Shown here in pieces: positions 36,526 to 44,395 of a DNA stretch of 64,000 bases. The notes under the pieces were generated by a model. It did not search any database and was not told where the DNA came from. It saw nothing but the letters and a program-made list of their open reading frames with translations. The DNA comes from Mucilaginibacter sp. L196 (lineage in GTDB: Bacteria; Bacteroidota; Bacteroidia; Sphingobacteriales; Sphingobacteriaceae). Positions within the stretch are counted from its first letter, which is position 1. Every line of letters starts with the position of its first letter. Both the position numbers and the translations under genes were made by a program. The DNA lies in contig NZ_LMUO01000009.1 in the NCBI RefSeq assembly GCF_009765905.1, positions 473,941 through 537,940 of the forward strand. The letters run 5' to 3'.

Positions 36526-37047
36526 TTAGTTGAAGATCAGACCGCATGAATCGTAGCCATTATTTAGCGGCACGTCTGAAAATGTAATAGTGCTGCCACT
36601 AACTACCCCCTGTATTGCCGCGAATGGTCCTTCCAGCACAATAGGTTGTCCCGGCATTGCTCCGCCTGTTACATCTACCACTACTGTTGAGCCATTTGAA
36701 ACAGGGTTAAAGTCGTATACATAAACAGGGGAGCCTGATATCACACTTTCAGTACCCGAAATACTTACACCATTTACGGATATGGTAAACAGGGTTGTAA
36801 CCCAATGTTCAGCCGAAACCTCAAAAGTATAAGTAATGGTGGGGTTAGTGAATGGGATATACCACAAAGGATTGTACGCAGATGCATTGGGTAACTTAGC
36901 GGAAGCGAGTACTGTTTTACTGTCGATGCTATTGATTTTGCCTGATTTTAGACTATTGTTTGCTGAACTAATATTAAATATCAATACAAACAAGGTAACT
37001 AATAAAACGATGAATTTAATCTGGATTACTTTTTTGTTAGTTTTCAT
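36526..37047 (-). CDS. Secreted protein of unknown function
   Basis: The 173-residue protein has an N-terminal signal (about 1-30, ending in SSA). The mature part has alternating hydrophobic and polar residues typical of a beta-sandwich (ITYTFEVSAEHWVTTLFTISVNG, SPVYVYDFNPVSNGSTVVVDV, GSTITFSDVPLNNG). It has one late Cys in GYDSCGLIFN. I recognise no family. The upstream region (37048-37311) is AT-rich and shared with a divergent small gene. Confidence 0.65.
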   Translation of the reverse strand: MKTNKKVIQIKFIVLLVTLFVLIFNISSANNSLKSGKINSIDSKTVLASAKLPNASAYNPLWYIPFTNPTITYTFEVSAEHWVTTLFTISVNGVSISGTESVISGSPVYVYDFNPVSNGSTVVVDVTGGAMPGQPIVLEGPFAAIQGVVSGSTITFSDVPLNNGYDSCGLIFN

Positions 37048-37311
37048 AATGAATTAATTTTAGGTTATGGTTTAATTGGTAGTAGCCGCTGGCTAATGAT
37101 TAGTTTAGGTTGTTAATGTCAAATTAGGCATCTTAATATTGTTAATTGTCAAAATGATAAAAATCAATAAGTAAATGAAAATATAGTATAGATTAAATAT
37201 TTGCTATACTGAAATATTTTAAGGCAGTTAAACGAAATAAGTAGAATATATTTTCAATACTCCATTGTCATAAGCTTTGAACTTATATCTTTACGGCGGA
37301 GGATTACGCGA

Positions 37312-37545
37312 ATGGGATTACCGTTAAGAATAACTTTTAAAGACAATGATTACGTTTACCAAATAATTGATAGTAAACATATAAATCATAATACTACTGA
37401 AATTGAGCTATTACTCAACGGTGAAAAAATCGGTATTGTAAGAGATATAAAACTGGTTTGGAAACAGAAAGAAGGCGCTCAGGAATTGGATTCGGAGTTG
37501 ATACAGGCTTTAGGCCGGTCAGTTTCCTTGCGTTTAAGGATGTAG
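37312..37545 (+). CDS. Small hypothetical protein
   Basis: The 77-residue protein starts at an ATG and has a plausible composition: MGLPLRITFKDNDYVYQI, two Ile/Glu-rich strands (TEIELLLNGEKIGIV) and a helix with a Leu/Arg-rich end. It has no signal peptide or membrane segment, so it should be cytoplasmic. I do not recognise it. The clean coding pattern is the only support. Confidence 0.5.
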   Translation: MGLPLRITFKDNDYVYQIIDSKHINHNTTEIELLLNGEKIGIVRDIKLVWKQKEGAQELDSELIQALGRSVSLRLRM

Positions 37546-37621
37546 CAAAAAGCAGCTAATCTTTCGATTAAAGGCTTTCTATGTATTGATAAAACAATAC
37601 TCATGGTAGATTTTACTTAAT

Positions 37622-37830
37622 CTATTACCTCAATTTTACTTTTTGTGAGCCGACCATTAAATAACAGTCGCCGCTATCCAATATCTGTTTTCCGTTTGTT
37701 CGGGATAACTCAAATCTCTTTCCGTCCAGGTCAAAAGTATACACTACCTTTCGCCTTGTTTAATCAGCTTCTTTTCAAAAAACAAGTTCTTATCGACTGC
37801 TGGGGGATGCTTGAAAAAGCATTAGAATAA
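37622..37830 (-). pseudogene. Possible degenerate gene fragment
   Basis: On the minus strand two adjacent frames can be joined by one frameshift near 37744. The first reads AVDKNLFFEKKLIKQGER and then stops; the second continues KVVYTFDLDGKRFELSRTNG and ends with GDCYLMVGSQKVKLR and a stop at 37622. The joined pattern (Phe, then Leu-Lys-x-Gly-Glu, then a strand, then Gly-Asp-x-x-x-x-Val-Gly) vaguely recalls the last fibronectin-like domain of GH3 glycosidases. No intact gene is present. Confidence 0.25.
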
Positions 37831-37943
37831 CGAGAGCGGCTTGAGATATAAAATAAAAAACCCAAAAGCCAATTCACGATTTTAAAAAAATAATGATTGA
37901 CCTTTGAGCCTTTTAAAAACTAAAAATCACTAAAAAAAATTAA

Positions 37944-38156
37944 TTATTTCTTCTTAGTGGTATCTTTCTTTGCAGTATCAACTTTAGCGCTGTCAACTTT
38001 AGTGCTATCAGTTTTAAGTTTAGCTGAATCAGCAGATTTAGCTGAGTCAGCAGCTTTTAAAGAATCTGCAGCAGCAGTTGATGATTTGCTTTTGCAAGCT
38101 GCAAATGAACAAGCGATAGCGATAGCTAAAACGCTAACTTTGATTGAATTTTTCAT
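37944..38156 (-). CDS. Small lipoprotein with ADSAK-type repeats
   Basis: The 70-residue protein has a lipoprotein signal (CSFAACKSK, lipid Cys21). The mature part is a string of short charged repeats: ADSLKAADSAKSADSAKLK then TDSTKVDSAKVDTAKKDTTK. Only Ala, Asp, Ser, Lys, Thr and Val are used. Such tails are usually extended or helical, so a spacer or wall-contact role is possible, but function is unknown. The AT-rich gap upstream separates it from the SAM riboswitch. Confidence 0.72.
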   Translation of the reverse strand: MKNSIKVSVLAIAIACSFAACKSKSSTAAADSLKAADSAKSADSAKLKTDSTKVDSAKVDTAKKDTTKKK

Positions 38157-38355
38157 GTTTTTTTGTTTTTTGTGTATATAAATTGTGATTAATTATTTCT
38201 TATTTATCGTTGTTGGCTTTAAAAAAACGTCCCCTGCACAGCCTGTATTCCCATTTTTAATTGCCCTGTTTTAGTAGTTAATACTTCAAAATTAAAAAGG
38301 TAACCCATGTTTTCAAAAAATAAATATAATTTCTATGGAACTAGTAGTTTATTGA

Positions 38356-38363
38356 TATATTTG
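38356..38363 (+). promoter_or_regulatory. Candidate -7 box (TATATTTG) for the riboswitch transcript
   Basis: TATATTTG matches TAnnTTTG and lies 21 nt before the first base of the S-box aptamer, so transcription would begin near 38370, a few bases ahead of helix P1. No clear -33 TTTG. Confidence 0.5.
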
Positions 38364-38384
38364 CATCATAATAGTTCTTTAATA

Positions 38385-38481
38385 CTTATCCAGAAAGACA
38401 GAGGGAAAGGCCCGATGACGTCTTAGCAACCTGTAACCTTACAAGGTGCTAAATCCTGCTTCGCTTGCGAAGAAAGATAAG
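38385..38481 (+). promoter_or_regulatory. SAM-I (S-box) riboswitch
   Basis: The sequence follows the S-box consensus. Helix P1 is CTTATC (38385-38390) with GATAAG (38476-38481). The conserved AGAGGGAAAGGCCCGATGA block spans about 38399-38418, followed by the TTAGCAACC segment, GGTGCTAAATCCTGC (38445-38459) and GAAAGATAAG at the end. S-adenosylmethionine binding normally turns expression off. The downstream gene is a cysteine desulfurase. No terminator is seen after it, so control may act on translation. An 11-nt copy of the aptamer arm (CCTGCTTCGCT) recurs at 38520-38530 and could compete for pairing. Confidence 0.92.
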
Positions 38482-38566
38482 ATGATGATAGATTTAATAT
38501 CCTAATAATGGGTATTTCTCCTGCTTCGCTGTGGTAAGTATTTTATTTAATTTAAAGCACAGCAAC

Positions 38567-39682
38567 ATGAAAATCTATCTCGACAACGCAGCAACTACAC
38601 AACTCGACTCTGAAGTATTTAGCGCAATGACTCCATATTTATTAGAGCATTACGGCAATGCCTCTTCGCATCATGCTCATGGCCGCGAGGCTAAACGGGC
38701 TATTGAACAAGCAAGAAATACTATAGCAAGCCTGATTAATGCTGATCCATCCGAAATTATTTTTACCGGAGGAGGTACCGAAGCCGATAATACCGCTTTA
38801 ATATCAGCCGAAGGCAGAAGGATTATCACAACACCTTTAGAACACCATGCGGTATTGCATGCATTAAACAAACCACATTATCTATCTGTAAACAATAAAG
38901 GCGAAATCAACCTGACAGAACTGAAACTTTTACTTAGTGATGGTGTGCCGTCTTTCGTGTCCATCATGCATGCCAATAATGAAATTGGGGTTGTTAATGA
39001 TATTGAGGCTATCGGCAGGTTGTGTGAAAGCTACGGTGCGATTTTTCACAGCGATACGGTACAAACCATTGCACACTATCGCCACGATCTGCAAAAATTA
39101 AAGGCTCATTATATTACCTGTTCGGCCCATAAATTTCATGGTCCAAAGGGAGTGGGATTTTTGTATTGTCGTAAGGGCACAAATTTATCACAGTTATTAC
39201 ATGGCGGTTCGCAGGAGCGAAAATTGCGTGCCGGGACGGAAAATATTGCCGGTATCATCGGCCTTGCTAAAGCTTTTGAGATTGCCTGTCGGGGTATAGA
39301 TGAACATAAGCAACATATCCAAGGCTTAAAAAGTCGGCTTGTTGAAAGGTTGAAAAATCTACCTGGTATCACATTTAACAGTACGTCGGCTACTGAAGAT
39401 AGCCTTTACACGGTGTTGAGTGTGAATTTTCCTTCAACCGGTATTGATCTTTTGGCTTTGCTTGATCAAAATAATATTTCCGTATCAGGCGGCAGCGCAT
39501 GTTCAACTGGGTCTGCATCGCATGTGCTTCAGGCTATAAAAAGTGATAGATTAAAAGATACCGTCCGCTTTTCGTTCAGTAAGTTTAATACTGCGGAAGA
39601 AATAGATTACACCGCTGATATATTGTATAAGTTATTTAAGGTGACTAATAATAAAATCAGAGAAGTTGAATATTCGATCTAA
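38567..39682 (+). CDS. Cysteine desulfurase (IscS/NifS-type)
   Basis: The ATG at 38567 starts the family-typical MKIYLDNAATTQLD; an in-frame GTG at 38531 would only add a non-conserved tail. The protein is 371 residues, a fold-type I PLP enzyme. It has FTGGGTEADNTAL (66-78), HANNEIG (135-141), the PLP lysine Lys189 in CSAHKFHGPKGVG, and the active-site Cys312 in SVSGGSACSTGSASHVL on the class-I-type loop. It takes sulfur from cysteine for iron-sulfur clusters or thiolated tRNA. It stands alone under a SAM riboswitch, without iscU or other cluster genes in the window. Its 3' end overlaps the convergent MgtC/DUF4010 gene by 51 bp. Confidence 0.93.
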   Translation: MKIYLDNAATTQLDSEVFSAMTPYLLEHYGNASSHHAHGREAKRAIEQARNTIASLINADPSEIIFTGGGTEADNTALISAEGRRIITTPLEHHAVLHALNKPHYLSVNNKGEINLTELKLLLSDGVPSFVSIMHANNEIGVVNDIEAIGRLCESYGAIFHSDTVQTIAHYRHDLQKLKAHYITCSAHKFHGPKGVGFLYCRKGTNLSQLLHGGSQERKLRAGTENIAGIIGLAKAFEIACRGIDEHKQHIQGLKSRLVERLKNLPGITFNSTSATEDSLYTVLSVNFPSTGIDLLALLDQNNISVSGGSACSTGSASHVLQAIKSDRLKDTVRFSFSKFNTAEEIDYTADILYKLFKVTNNKIREVEYSI

Positions 39683-40918
39683 AACAACACAAGCAATGCC
39701 AATTCCGATAACTACCGATAGTTCTATCGTTAGTTTTCTGATCACGGCTTTATCCTTAATGTTTCTCCAAACAAGAGGTAGATTAATGACCGCGCTTGCC
39801 AAAGACGAAATAATAGCAACATTTCCGGCAAGGGAAGCCGTGATCTTTCCGTGCATGGCCATAGTTGCCGCGGCTGCTGTAGTACTGGCGCTACTTACCA
39901 ACCCGCCAAATAAGCCGGTTGCCAGCAATCCATAACTGCCAAAAAAACGGTTGAGCAAAGTGCCGCCGATGGCTATTAAAATAAATAAGCTACCGAAGCC
40001 TAAAACCTTCTTGATAGATATGGGTGAATCTAAAGCTAAAGGGGCGTCATTGCTGGTTAGCTTACCTTCCAAAACCTTATCTCTAATAATAAAAAAGAAT
40101 GCAACCAATGACATGGCAGCGAGTGGGATTAGCGTAGCGCTTAATGATGCCGGTACAAAAATTGTAGCAATAATCAGGTTCCGTGCAAACATGGCTATTG
40201 TGGTAAGCAGGCAAAGGGATGTCATTTTTGATGACAAATTTGACGATTGCGCCCTTGAACTAACCTCCGCAACGGTAGCGCTGCTATTCACCAATCCACC
40301 GAAAATAGCACCCAGATAAAGTCCACTGGTACTAAATATCCGTAGGCAAACGTAGTTAACAAAGCCAATTCCAGCTATCGCGATGATGCTGATCCAGGCG
40401 TCACTTGGGTTAAATAATTGCCAGGGATCAATATACCTGTTCGGTAAAATGGGATAAATTACAAAGCCAATCAATCCCAATAAAATAGCGCTTCGGATCT
40501 CTGAGGGTTGAAGCCCGCCTGCGAAACGATTAAGCTCCGTTTTCCAGGCTAATAGCATGGTCATGATGATGGCTCCGGCCACAGGAGTGAACATGTGCCC
40601 AAGCCCTACTAAAGCACCTAATATAAAGTTTACAATTAATGCCGCTGATGTTGTGATCTCAAGTGTTTCTTCGACAATTAAACTGCGGGTATTCATGCCT
40701 ATTACCAGCAGAAAAACACCTACCATCGCAGTAATAATAAACTCAGTACCAATTAAGGCTGATAATGTGCCTAACAAAGCAACAATAGCAAACGTACGGA
40801 TGCCGGCTTCTTTGTGCGACCATTTTCGCTCCATCCCAACAAGCATGCCTATACCAACCGATACAGCCATCTTTAACGCAACAGGAGCTGCCGGATAATG
40901 AAGAAAATCAGGGCTCAT
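39632..40918 (-). CDS. MgtC/SapB-DUF4010 membrane protein
   Basis: The 428-residue protein has about twelve membrane segments. The N-terminal part, with VGIGMLVGMERKWSHKEAGIRTFA, is the MgtC/SapB-type signature; the rest, with FGGLVNSSATVAEVSSRA and GGLVSSASTTAAAATMA, is the DUF4010 domain and shows a repeated GGLVxSSxT motif. MgtC proteins are linked to survival at low magnesium and inside hosts, but the DUF4010 fusion type is not characterised to my knowledge. It converges with the cysteine desulfurase gene and overlaps its last 51 bp. The tRNA genes lie just upstream on the same strand. Confidence 0.85.
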   Translation of the reverse strand: MSPDFLHYPAAPVALKMAVSVGIGMLVGMERKWSHKEAGIRTFAIVALLGTLSALIGTEFIITAMVGVFLLVIGMNTRSLIVEETLEITTSAALIVNFILGALVGLGHMFTPVAGAIIMTMLLAWKTELNRFAGGLQPSEIRSAILLGLIGFVIYPILPNRYIDPWQLFNPSDAWISIIAIAGIGFVNYVCLRIFSTSGLYLGAIFGGLVNSSATVAEVSSRAQSSNLSSKMTSLCLLTTIAMFARNLIIATIFVPASLSATLIPLAAMSLVAFFFIIRDKVLEGKLTSNDAPLALDSPISIKKVLGFGSLFILIAIGGTLLNRFFGSYGLLATGLFGGLVSSASTTAAAATMAMHGKITASLAGNVAIISSLASAVINLPLVWRNIKDKAVIRKLTIELSVVIGIGIACVVLDRIFNFSDFIISHLK

Positions 40919-40948
40919 TTACAAATTTAAGCATTTTCAACTTAAATG

Positions 40949-41020
40949 AGGCGTGAGAACGGGTTCGAACCGTTGTAAGAAGTTTTGCAGACTCCCGCCT
41001 AACCACTCGGCCACTCCGCC
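40949..41020 (-). tRNA. tRNA-Cys (GCA), divergent, with a bulged acceptor stem
   Basis: Read on the minus strand, GGCGGAG (5' acceptor), a GCC/GGC D stem, a GGAGT-CTGCAAA-ACTTC anticodon arm with anticodon GCA, and an AACGG-TTCGAAC-CCGTT T arm are all present. The 3' acceptor strand is CTCACGCC: it pairs with GGCGGAG only if one A is bulged out. The length is 72 nt. It is 165 nt downstream of a normal tRNA-Cys on the same strand. It may be a drifting second copy. Confidence 0.8.
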
Positions 41021-41185
41021 TTATTGTTTAAAAGTTTAGGGTTTTTATTAAAAAATAATTCAGAAAAACAGGGGAGGAGCTGTAAATGGCAGCAGCAATT
41101 TATGCTCCTTCCACTGTTCTTGCTGAATAACCAAACTAAAAAAAACTATAAATCAACTAATTATCTATTTCCACTTAGATAATTG

Positions 41186-41256
41186 AGGTCAGAAGCGGAT
41201 TTGAACCGCTGTATCAGGTTTTGCAGACCTGTGCCTAACCGCTCGGCCATCTGACC
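41186..41256 (-). tRNA. tRNA-Cys (GCA)
   Basis: On the minus strand the cloverleaf is regular: acceptor GGTCAGA / TCTGACC, D stem GCC/GGC, anticodon arm CAGGT-CTGCAAA-ACCTG with anticodon GCA, variable loop ATAC and T arm AGCGG-TTCAAAT-CCGCT. The length is 71 nt including the discriminator T. CCA is not encoded. Confidence 0.93.
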
Positions 41257-41399
41257 TAATAAAATACTACTTATAGCAATAAGCTAATTAATTATGCAGG
41301 TAAAATTTAACAACAACAACAGCTATACATACCCTTCGGACTAAAGGATATTCGGATTGAGATCGCGGTGTTTATTTTGCTGTGTTGGATCATTTAATT

Positions 41400-41456
41400 A
41401 ATGTCTACCAATTTTATAGACATTGCAAATGTAGAGATTAAATTATTAACTCAAAA
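41400..41456 (-). promoter_or_regulatory. Promoter of the tRNA-Cys pair
   Basis: On the minus strand TTTTG (41452-41456), 18 nt, then TACATTTG (41426-41433) is a good match to the Bacteroidota pattern of a -33 TTTG and a -7 TAnnTTTG. Just downstream AATGTCTA (41400-41407) and TAGACATT (41417-41424) form an 8-bp perfect inverted repeat at the predicted start. The leader to the first tRNA would be about 160 nt. Confidence 0.5.
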
Positions 41457-41554
41457 TTTATTTTACTTTTTATTTTTTGATGGGATGGCCAATAGAAATT
41501 CTATAATGGCAGGTTAATAATTCAAGTGATTCATTGATAGCCCAGGTTAAATAA

Positions 41555-41914
41555 TTATCCTCTCAACCTTATATTTTCATTCACCGCTTGTTCCACAATT
41601 CTGCTTAGTGTTTCTTTATTGCCGGGGATGCTTACATCAACAGCACCGTAGTTATTTAGCACATCTGCTGCTTCCTGTGCTTCCCGAATGGATAGAGCAT
41701 GAACAGTAAGAATAGTGCCATTTTGTGCAGCAACAACGTGTGCTTTGGCTTCTGCTTTATCTTCAAAAAGATGTTTGAAAAAATCCGCCACTTTTTCGTC
41801 TTTACCAACTAAATGCAGATCTATATTCGCATTTTCAAAATCGTTGGCTAGGAGGTACAAACTCGCATCTTCGGCCAAATTGAAATCTTTAAATATTCCG
41901 ATCACTGTTATCAT
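41555..41914 (-). CDS. General-stress-protein-like small protein
   Basis: The 119-residue soluble protein begins MITVIGIFKDFNLAEDASLYLLANDF, the pattern of the YflT/GSP17M-type stress domain: a beta-alpha-beta unit followed by a helix, VADFFKHLF, and a second unit with HVVAAQNGTILTVHALSIREAQEAADVL. It ends with a basic NENIRLRG tail. Proteins of this type are induced by heat or other stress in Bacillus; the biochemical role is unknown. It is monocistronic in this window. Confidence 0.72.
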   Translation of the reverse strand: MITVIGIFKDFNLAEDASLYLLANDFENANIDLHLVGKDEKVADFFKHLFEDKAEAKAHVVAAQNGTILTVHALSIREAQEAADVLNNYGAVDVSIPGNKETLSRIVEQAVNENIRLRG

Positions 41915-42094
41915 TCCTAATCAATAGATATTGACGTTTAATTGTTTTTAAATAAATCGTTATGAGAGTTTTTAACCAATATTATTTTGCTATTAAACGC
42001 AGGCAAGCCCTCAATTTTTAAATCGAAGGCTTGCTAATTTTTCTATTCGTTCGAATGTAATAGCATAGCCTTGATATAGGCTGAACTATTAAAA

Positions 42095-43276
42095 TTAATA
42101 TATACCGTTTTTATGGTTGATAAGCGAATTTGCCTGCTCGAGCGTCATTCCAAAATGATCAGCTATTAATTGAGGTGGATTTGAAGTCATCCAGTCGTTC
42201 AACGATAGTTCCTGATAAATAGGACTGTTAAATAGTACGATCAATTTTAAAGTTTCTGTCCCGGTGTTTTCAATATAATGGCCATAGCCCTGCTTTATAA
42301 AGGCAACCATCCCTTTACTGTAAGGCATTGTTTTTACACGCCCGTGCGAACCAAAAATGCTTACCTCTCCTTTTCCTTCCATTACATATTGCCACTCGTC
42401 GGCATTAGGGTGCCAGTGCAGCTCCCGCATTGCTCCCGGTTCAATTTCCATTAACATAGAAGTTATGGTTTGCTGTATAGGGAATTCCAAAGAAGAAACT
42501 AGTTTTACCGATCCACCTTTGAATTGTTGGTAAACCCCGTCTTTAGCCATGCGGAACTTATGCGAAGAATTACTGTAAGGAATAGCCGGGTTAATGTTTT
42601 TTGGCCTTGGTTCTACAGCAATTTTGCCAACACCAATATACAATTCCTTTTTAGGCAGATTAGCAAAAAGGCTGGCCGGTAATCCGGTGTTGCGGGCCAT
42701 AATATCCGGAGAAATATGACTCACCCAATCCGTAATACTAAAGGTACCGAATTCAGAGAAGTGACCATTGTCAAAACCTAATAAAAAATGACATGGTTTA
42801 TCTCCAAGGCATTGTAGCATATGCCCATGTCCTTTTGGGAAATACCAGATATCACCTTTTTCAAAATCATCGGTTGAGGTGGTGCCGTCGGGGATAATGA
42901 CGGTCGTGCGTACTTGGCCGTCCAAAATATAAGCCCATTCAGCAGCGATAGAATGCCAGTGCATCTCACGAAACGCGCCCGGTTGTAAATACATCGATAC
43001 ACCCGCTATGCTCTGAGAAACTGGAAACTCTTCAACAGTAGCCTCTTTTGCTGAACCGCCCTCACTTTTATAGCCAGTGCTTCCATTCTCAATATCATAA
43101 ACAAAATCTTCCAGTGGTTCCTGCACTTTCGCGATTGTTTTTTTAGCCAGAGCAGGAGATAAGCCCTTTGCTTTTAGATTTTCGGGTATGAAGGTGCCAA
43201 TGCTGGCTGCTGCTGCAACCAAGCCTATTGAGGATAAGGATGCTGTTGTGAGAAACTTGCGTCTTGAGTTTTCCAT
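42095..43276 (-). CDS. Bicupin protein, oxalate-decarboxylase-like, Tat-exported
   Basis: The 393-residue protein starts with a Tat signal (SRRKFLTTASL, then a hydrophobic stretch to about 30). It has two cupin domains. The first has HWHSIAAEWAYILDG with the metal ligands His-x-His and Glu, closed by GHGHMLQ. The second has HWHPNADEWQYVMEGKGEVS, closed by GYGHYIEN. The pair and spacing match bacterial oxalate decarboxylase/oxidase bicupins, which bind manganese. Without the lid-loop check I cannot say whether it decarboxylates oxalate. It is divergent from a GntR-family regulator gene. Confidence 0.9.
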   Translation of the reverse strand: MENSRRKFLTTASLSSIGLVAAAASIGTFIPENLKAKGLSPALAKKTIAKVQEPLEDFVYDIENGSTGYKSEGGSAKEATVEEFPVSQSIAGVSMYLQPGAFREMHWHSIAAEWAYILDGQVRTTVIIPDGTTSTDDFEKGDIWYFPKGHGHMLQCLGDKPCHFLLGFDNGHFSEFGTFSITDWVSHISPDIMARNTGLPASLFANLPKKELYIGVGKIAVEPRPKNINPAIPYSNSSHKFRMAKDGVYQQFKGGSVKLVSSLEFPIQQTITSMLMEIEPGAMRELHWHPNADEWQYVMEGKGEVSIFGSHGRVKTMPYSKGMVAFIKQGYGHYIENTGTETLKLIVLFNSPIYQELSLNDWMTSNPPQLIADHFGMTLEQANSLINHKNGIY

Positions 43277-43334
43277 GATTTTTTGATTTAATATAAAGCA
43301 AACGTAGAGAACAAAGTTTGAAAATAAAAATTAA

Positions 43335-43364
43335 ACATCATATGTTTTATTAAATCATATGATG
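43335..43364. promoter_or_regulatory. Candidate GntR operator near the bicupin gene
   Basis: CATCATATG (43336-43344) and CATATGATG (43356-43364) are an inverted pair with an 11-bp spacer, about 60 bp upstream of the bicupin start. The left half is within ACATCATATGT, which nearly recurs next to the regulator gene (43532-43542). Confidence 0.5.
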
Positions 43365-43531
43365 AAATTGTAAATTCTAATCTTGCTTTAATCTGAATGT
43401 TAAAATAGAGTTAATAATAGGATTTTAGGATTGAAATGACAGAATCAGTGTAGTTTTATTATGGGATGAATTCAAAAAGTATTATAGATGTAGAAATGTT
43501 TTTGAATTGAGTTTTTGTGCCTGAACATAAA

Positions 43532-43542
43532 ACATCGTATGT
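43532..43542. promoter_or_regulatory. Second copy of the ACATCRTATGT motif near gntR
   Basis: ACATCGTATGT differs by one base from ACATCATATGT at 43335-43345. It lies 28 bp before the regulator ATG at 43571, a good position for autoregulation. Confidence 0.42.
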
Positions 43543-43570
43543 TTGGTATTGCATACATATAAGGCAGCTT

Positions 43571-44212
43571 ATGAAACTTTACGATAAAATAGTCAGCCGG
43601 ATAAAGGAGGATATCAATACAGGGAAATTTAAAGCAGGTGAAAAAATACCTGCCGAGCCTGAACTGATGAAATTATATACCGTTGGCCGCTCAACCATAA
43701 GGGAGGCCGTAAAAACATTGGCTATGTCGGGTATTCTTCAGGTGCAGCAAGGCTCCGGCACATTTGTTAACACCAATATTCAGGATGTCAGCATTGAACA
43801 GCGTTTACGCCGGGCTGACTTTGATGAAATAAATTCAGTGCGGGCTTTGCTGGAGAAAGAAATTGTGAAGCTGGCTACGCTAAACCACACCCAAGCTCAA
43901 ATAATTGAGATTGAAGAGGCGCTGGAGCAACGTAAAGTCGCTATACATGCGGAAAATCCCCAGGAAACCGCGGATGCTGATATTAAATTTCACATGGCTA
44001 TTGCCCATGCTGCAGGCAACACGGTGTTGTCTGAGTTATATTATAGTTTTACGCTTATTCTTCGTAGCTTTTTTTCTGCGAGAGAGGTACAGGGTATTAG
44101 TCACTTCGCGATGAACCACCATCTTCACGAGCAATTGTATAAAGCAATCAAAAGCGGAAAGGTTAACCAGTCGCAGGCCGTGCTCCAAAAGATTTTGGAT
44201 AATAATTACTAA
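43571..44212 (+). CDS. GntR-family (FadR-type) transcriptional regulator
   Basis: From the ATG at 43571 the protein has 213 residues; 18 further codons upstream in frame are not conserved. The N-terminal winged helix-turn-helix has FKAGEKIPAEPELMKLYTVGRSTIREAVKTL and GILQVQQGSGTFV. The C-terminal FCD domain (about 85-205) is helical and has the metal-ligand type residues (DADIKFHMAIAHAAGN, then His in NHHLHEQLYKAI). FCD regulators usually bind carboxylic acids or sugar acids. It is divergent from the bicupin gene, suggesting control by oxalate or a related acid (inference). Confidence 0.88.
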   Translation: MKLYDKIVSRIKEDINTGKFKAGEKIPAEPELMKLYTVGRSTIREAVKTLAMSGILQVQQGSGTFVNTNIQDVSIEQRLRRADFDEINSVRALLEKEIVKLATLNHTQAQIIEIEEALEQRKVAIHAENPQETADADIKFHMAIAHAAGNTVLSELYYSFTLILRSFFSAREVQGISHFAMNHHLHEQLYKAIKSGKVNQSQAVLQKILDNNY

Positions 44213-44306
44213 GTTGTGTAAGCGATCTAATAATTTGAAATAGTTATCTCCCAGTTTCCGGAACTTGTACAAATCGTAAAATAATTATCACCTATTTGTA
44301 ATTTAC

Positions 44307-44320
44307 TGCAATCGATTGCA
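44307..44320. promoter_or_regulatory. LacI-type operator TGCAATCGATTGCA
   Basis: A 14-bp perfect palindrome with the central CG usual for LacI-family sites. It lies 75 bp upstream of the esterase ATG at 44396. The same word recurs at 62308 and, with one to three changes, at 47442, 54140 and 62605. Confidence 0.75.
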
Positions 44321-44395
44321 TTTCTAATATTTTTATTGATATTTGCCGGGTATACCATTATAACCACAGTAGGTAACCGTCATAAATTACTCTGA

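Noticed and set aside
37645-37830. 61-codon plus-strand frame
   Set aside because: It has no recognisable pattern and lies opposite the possible minus-strand gene remnant.
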